From an uncultured Prolixibacteraceae bacterium (GTDB lineage: Bacteria; Bacteroidota; Bacteroidia; Bacteroidales; Prolixibacteraceae), in contig CAJXZG010000055.1 in assembly GCA_913063265.1 (NCBI GenBank), positions 1-35,578 of the forward strand: a stretch of 35,578 nucleotides of DNA. The letters run 5' to 3'. Of the stretch, positions 33,971 to 35,578 are shown piece by piece. Numbering within the stretch: the stretch's first letter is position 1; each line of letters starts with the position of its first letter. The translations under genes were made by a program, and so were the position numbers. The notes under the pieces were generated by a model. It worked only from the letters and a program-made list of their open reading frames with translations. It did no database searches and was not told the DNA's origin.

Positions 33971-34777
33971 TTAATCCAACAACAACCTCAATCTTCGTGC
34001 AATTTCGTTTCCTGTAATATAAAGTGTATCCTGAACGGCTTCAAATTCAACATTATTTCTTCCTACTTCGAAAATTGTGTTCCACCTGTTAACATAAACA
34101 GCATTGTATAAACCACACTCCTGGGTCCACCAAAATCCAGGTAACGCCTGAGAGTTTCCAAAAATGATAGCACATGAATCCCTTGCCACTCTTGCATCCA
34201 TAGCTTTTACTGCATCATCTTTTGTATTAAAAACCGACAATATTATAGTATTTCCATCGATATCAGTTTTAACCTGATCAGTAATAAATCCTGCAGAATT
34301 TCTAAAATGACCGGTTCGGGCTGAATCAATTTCAGTTTCAATTTCACCTTTCCAGAAATTTCTGACAGAATCCAGCTTAACTTCGTCCATATTTTTGGCA
34401 TCAAAAAAGGTTCCCAATCCAAGATAATCTTTGCGACTTTCACCTATTACATTGCCGTCTAAATCAAAATCAATTAAAAACCAGTAGTATTTATTACCAT
34501 CCTGACCCACACAATGCACAACATATTTATGGAGATATAAAACAACCGTAAAAGTTGATTCTTCCATATTGCTTAAATCCCAACTACTTTCACAACTCTT
34601 TTTAATTTCCCCATAAACTGCAGCATCTACATAAGTAATATTTGGAAACTCAAAAACCGCTTCTTCCTCCTCTTCTTCAATTATTTCTCCCGGGTCTTCA
34701 TCTTTATGACACGCTGAAATCAAAATCATCATGGCAAGAAGTATCCACATGCTTTGACTAATTTTTTTGATATTCAT
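33971..34777 (-). CDS. Acidic lipoprotein of unknown function
   Basis: 268 residues with lipobox ISAC (Cys23), followed by an acidic linker with a run of seven Glu-type residues (EIIEEEEEEA) that separates the anchor from the globular part. The rest, about 42-268, contains an aromatic-rich segment (KYYWFLIDFDLDGNVIG) and paired cysteines, but no family was recognised. It should be attached to a membrane and exposed to the periplasm or surface. It lies 45 bp upstream of the DUF1801 gene in the same direction and may share its transcript. No link to glycan metabolism is visible. Confidence 0.75.
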   Translation of the reverse strand: MNIKKISQSMWILLAMMILISACHKDEDPGEIIEEEEEEAVFEFPNITYVDAAVYGEIKKSCESSWDLSNMEESTFTVVLYLHKYVVHCVGQDGNKYYWFLIDFDLDGNVIGESRKDYLGLGTFFDAKNMDEVKLDSVRNFWKGEIETEIDSARTGHFRNSAGFITDQVKTDIDGNTIILSVFNTKDDAVKAMDARVARDSCAIIFGNSQALPGFWWTQECGLYNAVYVNRWNTIFEVGRNNVEFEAVQDTLYITGNEIARRLRLLLD

Positions 34778-35364
34778 CTCTTTTTGAATTTATTAAAGCT
34801 CAAATATAAAATTAAAACAATAGTAAATGTAAAAGTTCACTGGAAGTTGTCATTTAATCAAACTCATTAAACTGCAAAAACGAAATAGTAAAAACATACT
34901 TCACAATAAATAAAACCGGGTAGAATGAAAGAGTTAAATAAATCTAACAATTAAAGAGGAATGAAATTAGGGCAAAGTGGACATCGAAATTTAAGAAAAA
35001 AAAAATTGGAAACCATCATGTTCAGGCCTGTTTTTCGACAAATAATCATAGTGTTATACAATATATCGGAAAGATTTCAGAATCAATTATTTTGTACTAT
35101 TTTCAACAACTGAAAATTCAATTTTTGGTAATTAAAAATACCTGACGATCTTGCATTATTTAATATTACCATATCATTTTCTTTCCAACTTCGACAATTC
35201 TAACGAAGCAATTATATATGTAAAAAACTTCAATCGGTTTTCAACAGGGAAATATCGTTCTAACGGAGTTTAAACATTTAAAATATTGCTTGTTGGTTTT
35301 CAAAATGACAGTTACAAACATCATCTTTTTAAAAATTGAATGATTAACCAAAAATGTTAAAGTT
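34778..35364. other. 587-bp gene-free region upstream of acetyl-CoA synthetase
   Basis: No gene, hairpin terminator or RNA gene was recognised. It should hold divergent promoters for the lipoprotein and acs. TTCTAACGAAG (35198-35208) and TTCTAACGGAG (35258-35268) are direct repeats (10 of 11 bases) exactly 60 bp apart; the second also lies in CGTTCTAACG. No good -33/-7 pair was found. Confidence 0.5.
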
Positions 35365-35578
35365 ATGATAAACAAAATCACAAGTTTGGCTGAGTATTTT
35401 CAAAAGTATCAGGAAAGTGTAGCCGACCCCGATTTGTTCTGGGGTAAAATTGCCGAAAGTCATTATTGGAGAAAAAAATGGGATCAGGTTTTGGATTACA
35501 AATTTGAAGGTGAAGGGGCTCCGGATGTCAATTGGTTTGTAAATGGCAAACTAAATATTACTGAAAATATTTTTGAGC
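35365..35578 (+). CDS. acs: Acetyl-CoA synthetase (AMP-forming), N-terminal part
   Basis: The first 71 codons of a gene that runs off the window. The N-terminus reads ITSLAEYFQKYQESVADPDLFWGKIA, then WRKKWDQVLDYKF and WFVNGKLNITENIF, which is the characteristic start of acetyl-CoA synthetase/ACS-type AMP-forming ligases (ACAS_N domain). The enzyme makes acetyl-CoA from acetate, ATP and CoA. The AMP-binding core lies outside the window, so a propionyl-CoA synthetase cannot be excluded. The ATG at 35365 is the first one before the domain. Confidence 0.85.
   Translation, partial: MINKITSLAEYFQKYQESVADPDLFWGKIAESHYWRKKWDQVLDYKFEGEGAPDVNWFVNGKLNITENIFE

Noticed and set aside
1..35578. CRISPR array, tRNA or rRNA genes
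   Set aside because: No regularly spaced identical repeats, and no cloverleaf with tRNA consensus or rRNA-like sequence was seen on either strand.

Overview
The window looks like part of a Bacteroidota chromosome, most likely a marine or sediment member of the Marinilabiliales/Prolixibacteraceae type. The placement rests on AT-rich DNA, near absence of Shine-Dalgarno sites, three enzymes with C-terminal type IX secretion (T9SS type A) sorting domains, a hybrid two-component/AraC regulator and dense carbohydrate-active enzyme genes. The family-level placement is inference. No tRNA, rRNA, CRISPR array or transposase gene was seen.

Positions 1-25188 are a glycan-degradation region (a polysaccharide utilization locus, or PUL-like cluster) without SusC/SusD genes in view. 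In order: the C-terminus of a CE1-type esterase; a GH3 lipoprotein; a type B carboxylesterase; a GH78-like hydrolase (-); a Nudix-fold regulator with a degenerate Nudix box (-), divergent from a second GH3 with a palindrome between them; then a long minus-strand series. That series, read in its own direction from 25188 down, is a heparinase II/III-fold lyase, a GH88 unsaturated glucuronyl hydrolase, T9SS-secreted GH16, GH10-like and clan GH-A enzymes, a stray TfoX-N protein, an S1 sulfatase fused to a GH78 alpha-L-rhamnosidase, a short-chain dehydrogenase and an alginate-lyase-superfamily lipoprotein. Two lyase folds, GH88, sulfatase-rhamnosidase and beta-xylosidase/glucosidase-type enzymes together point to a sulfated polymer containing rhamnose, uronic acid and xylose. 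Ulvan is the best-known match, but the exact substrate is inference. The expected flow is: secreted depolymerases cut the polymer, lyases make unsaturated oligomers, GH88 removes the unsaturated uronate, the SDR may reduce the keto-sugar formed, and sulfatase-GH78 plus GH3 finish the oligomers.

Positions 25413-31354 hold a possible peptide-modification and signalling module: a 77-residue acidic protein, a B12-binding-type radical SAM enzyme with an unclear start, a TPR/histidine kinase/receiver/AraC hybrid regulator broken by an apparent one-base deletion in an A run, and a membrane-anchored protein of unknown function that ends at a clear intrinsic terminator. The small gene next to the radical SAM enzyme is the best candidate here for an undescribed (RiPP-like) system.

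Positions 31472-35578 are ordinary metabolism: a CoA-transferase, an acyl-CoA thioesterase, a DUF1801 protein, an acidic lipoprotein and the start of acetyl-CoA synthetase. Four intergenic palindromic elements (about 2497, 4365, 15510 and 32941) look like dispersed repeats; the first two can fold as cloverleaves.
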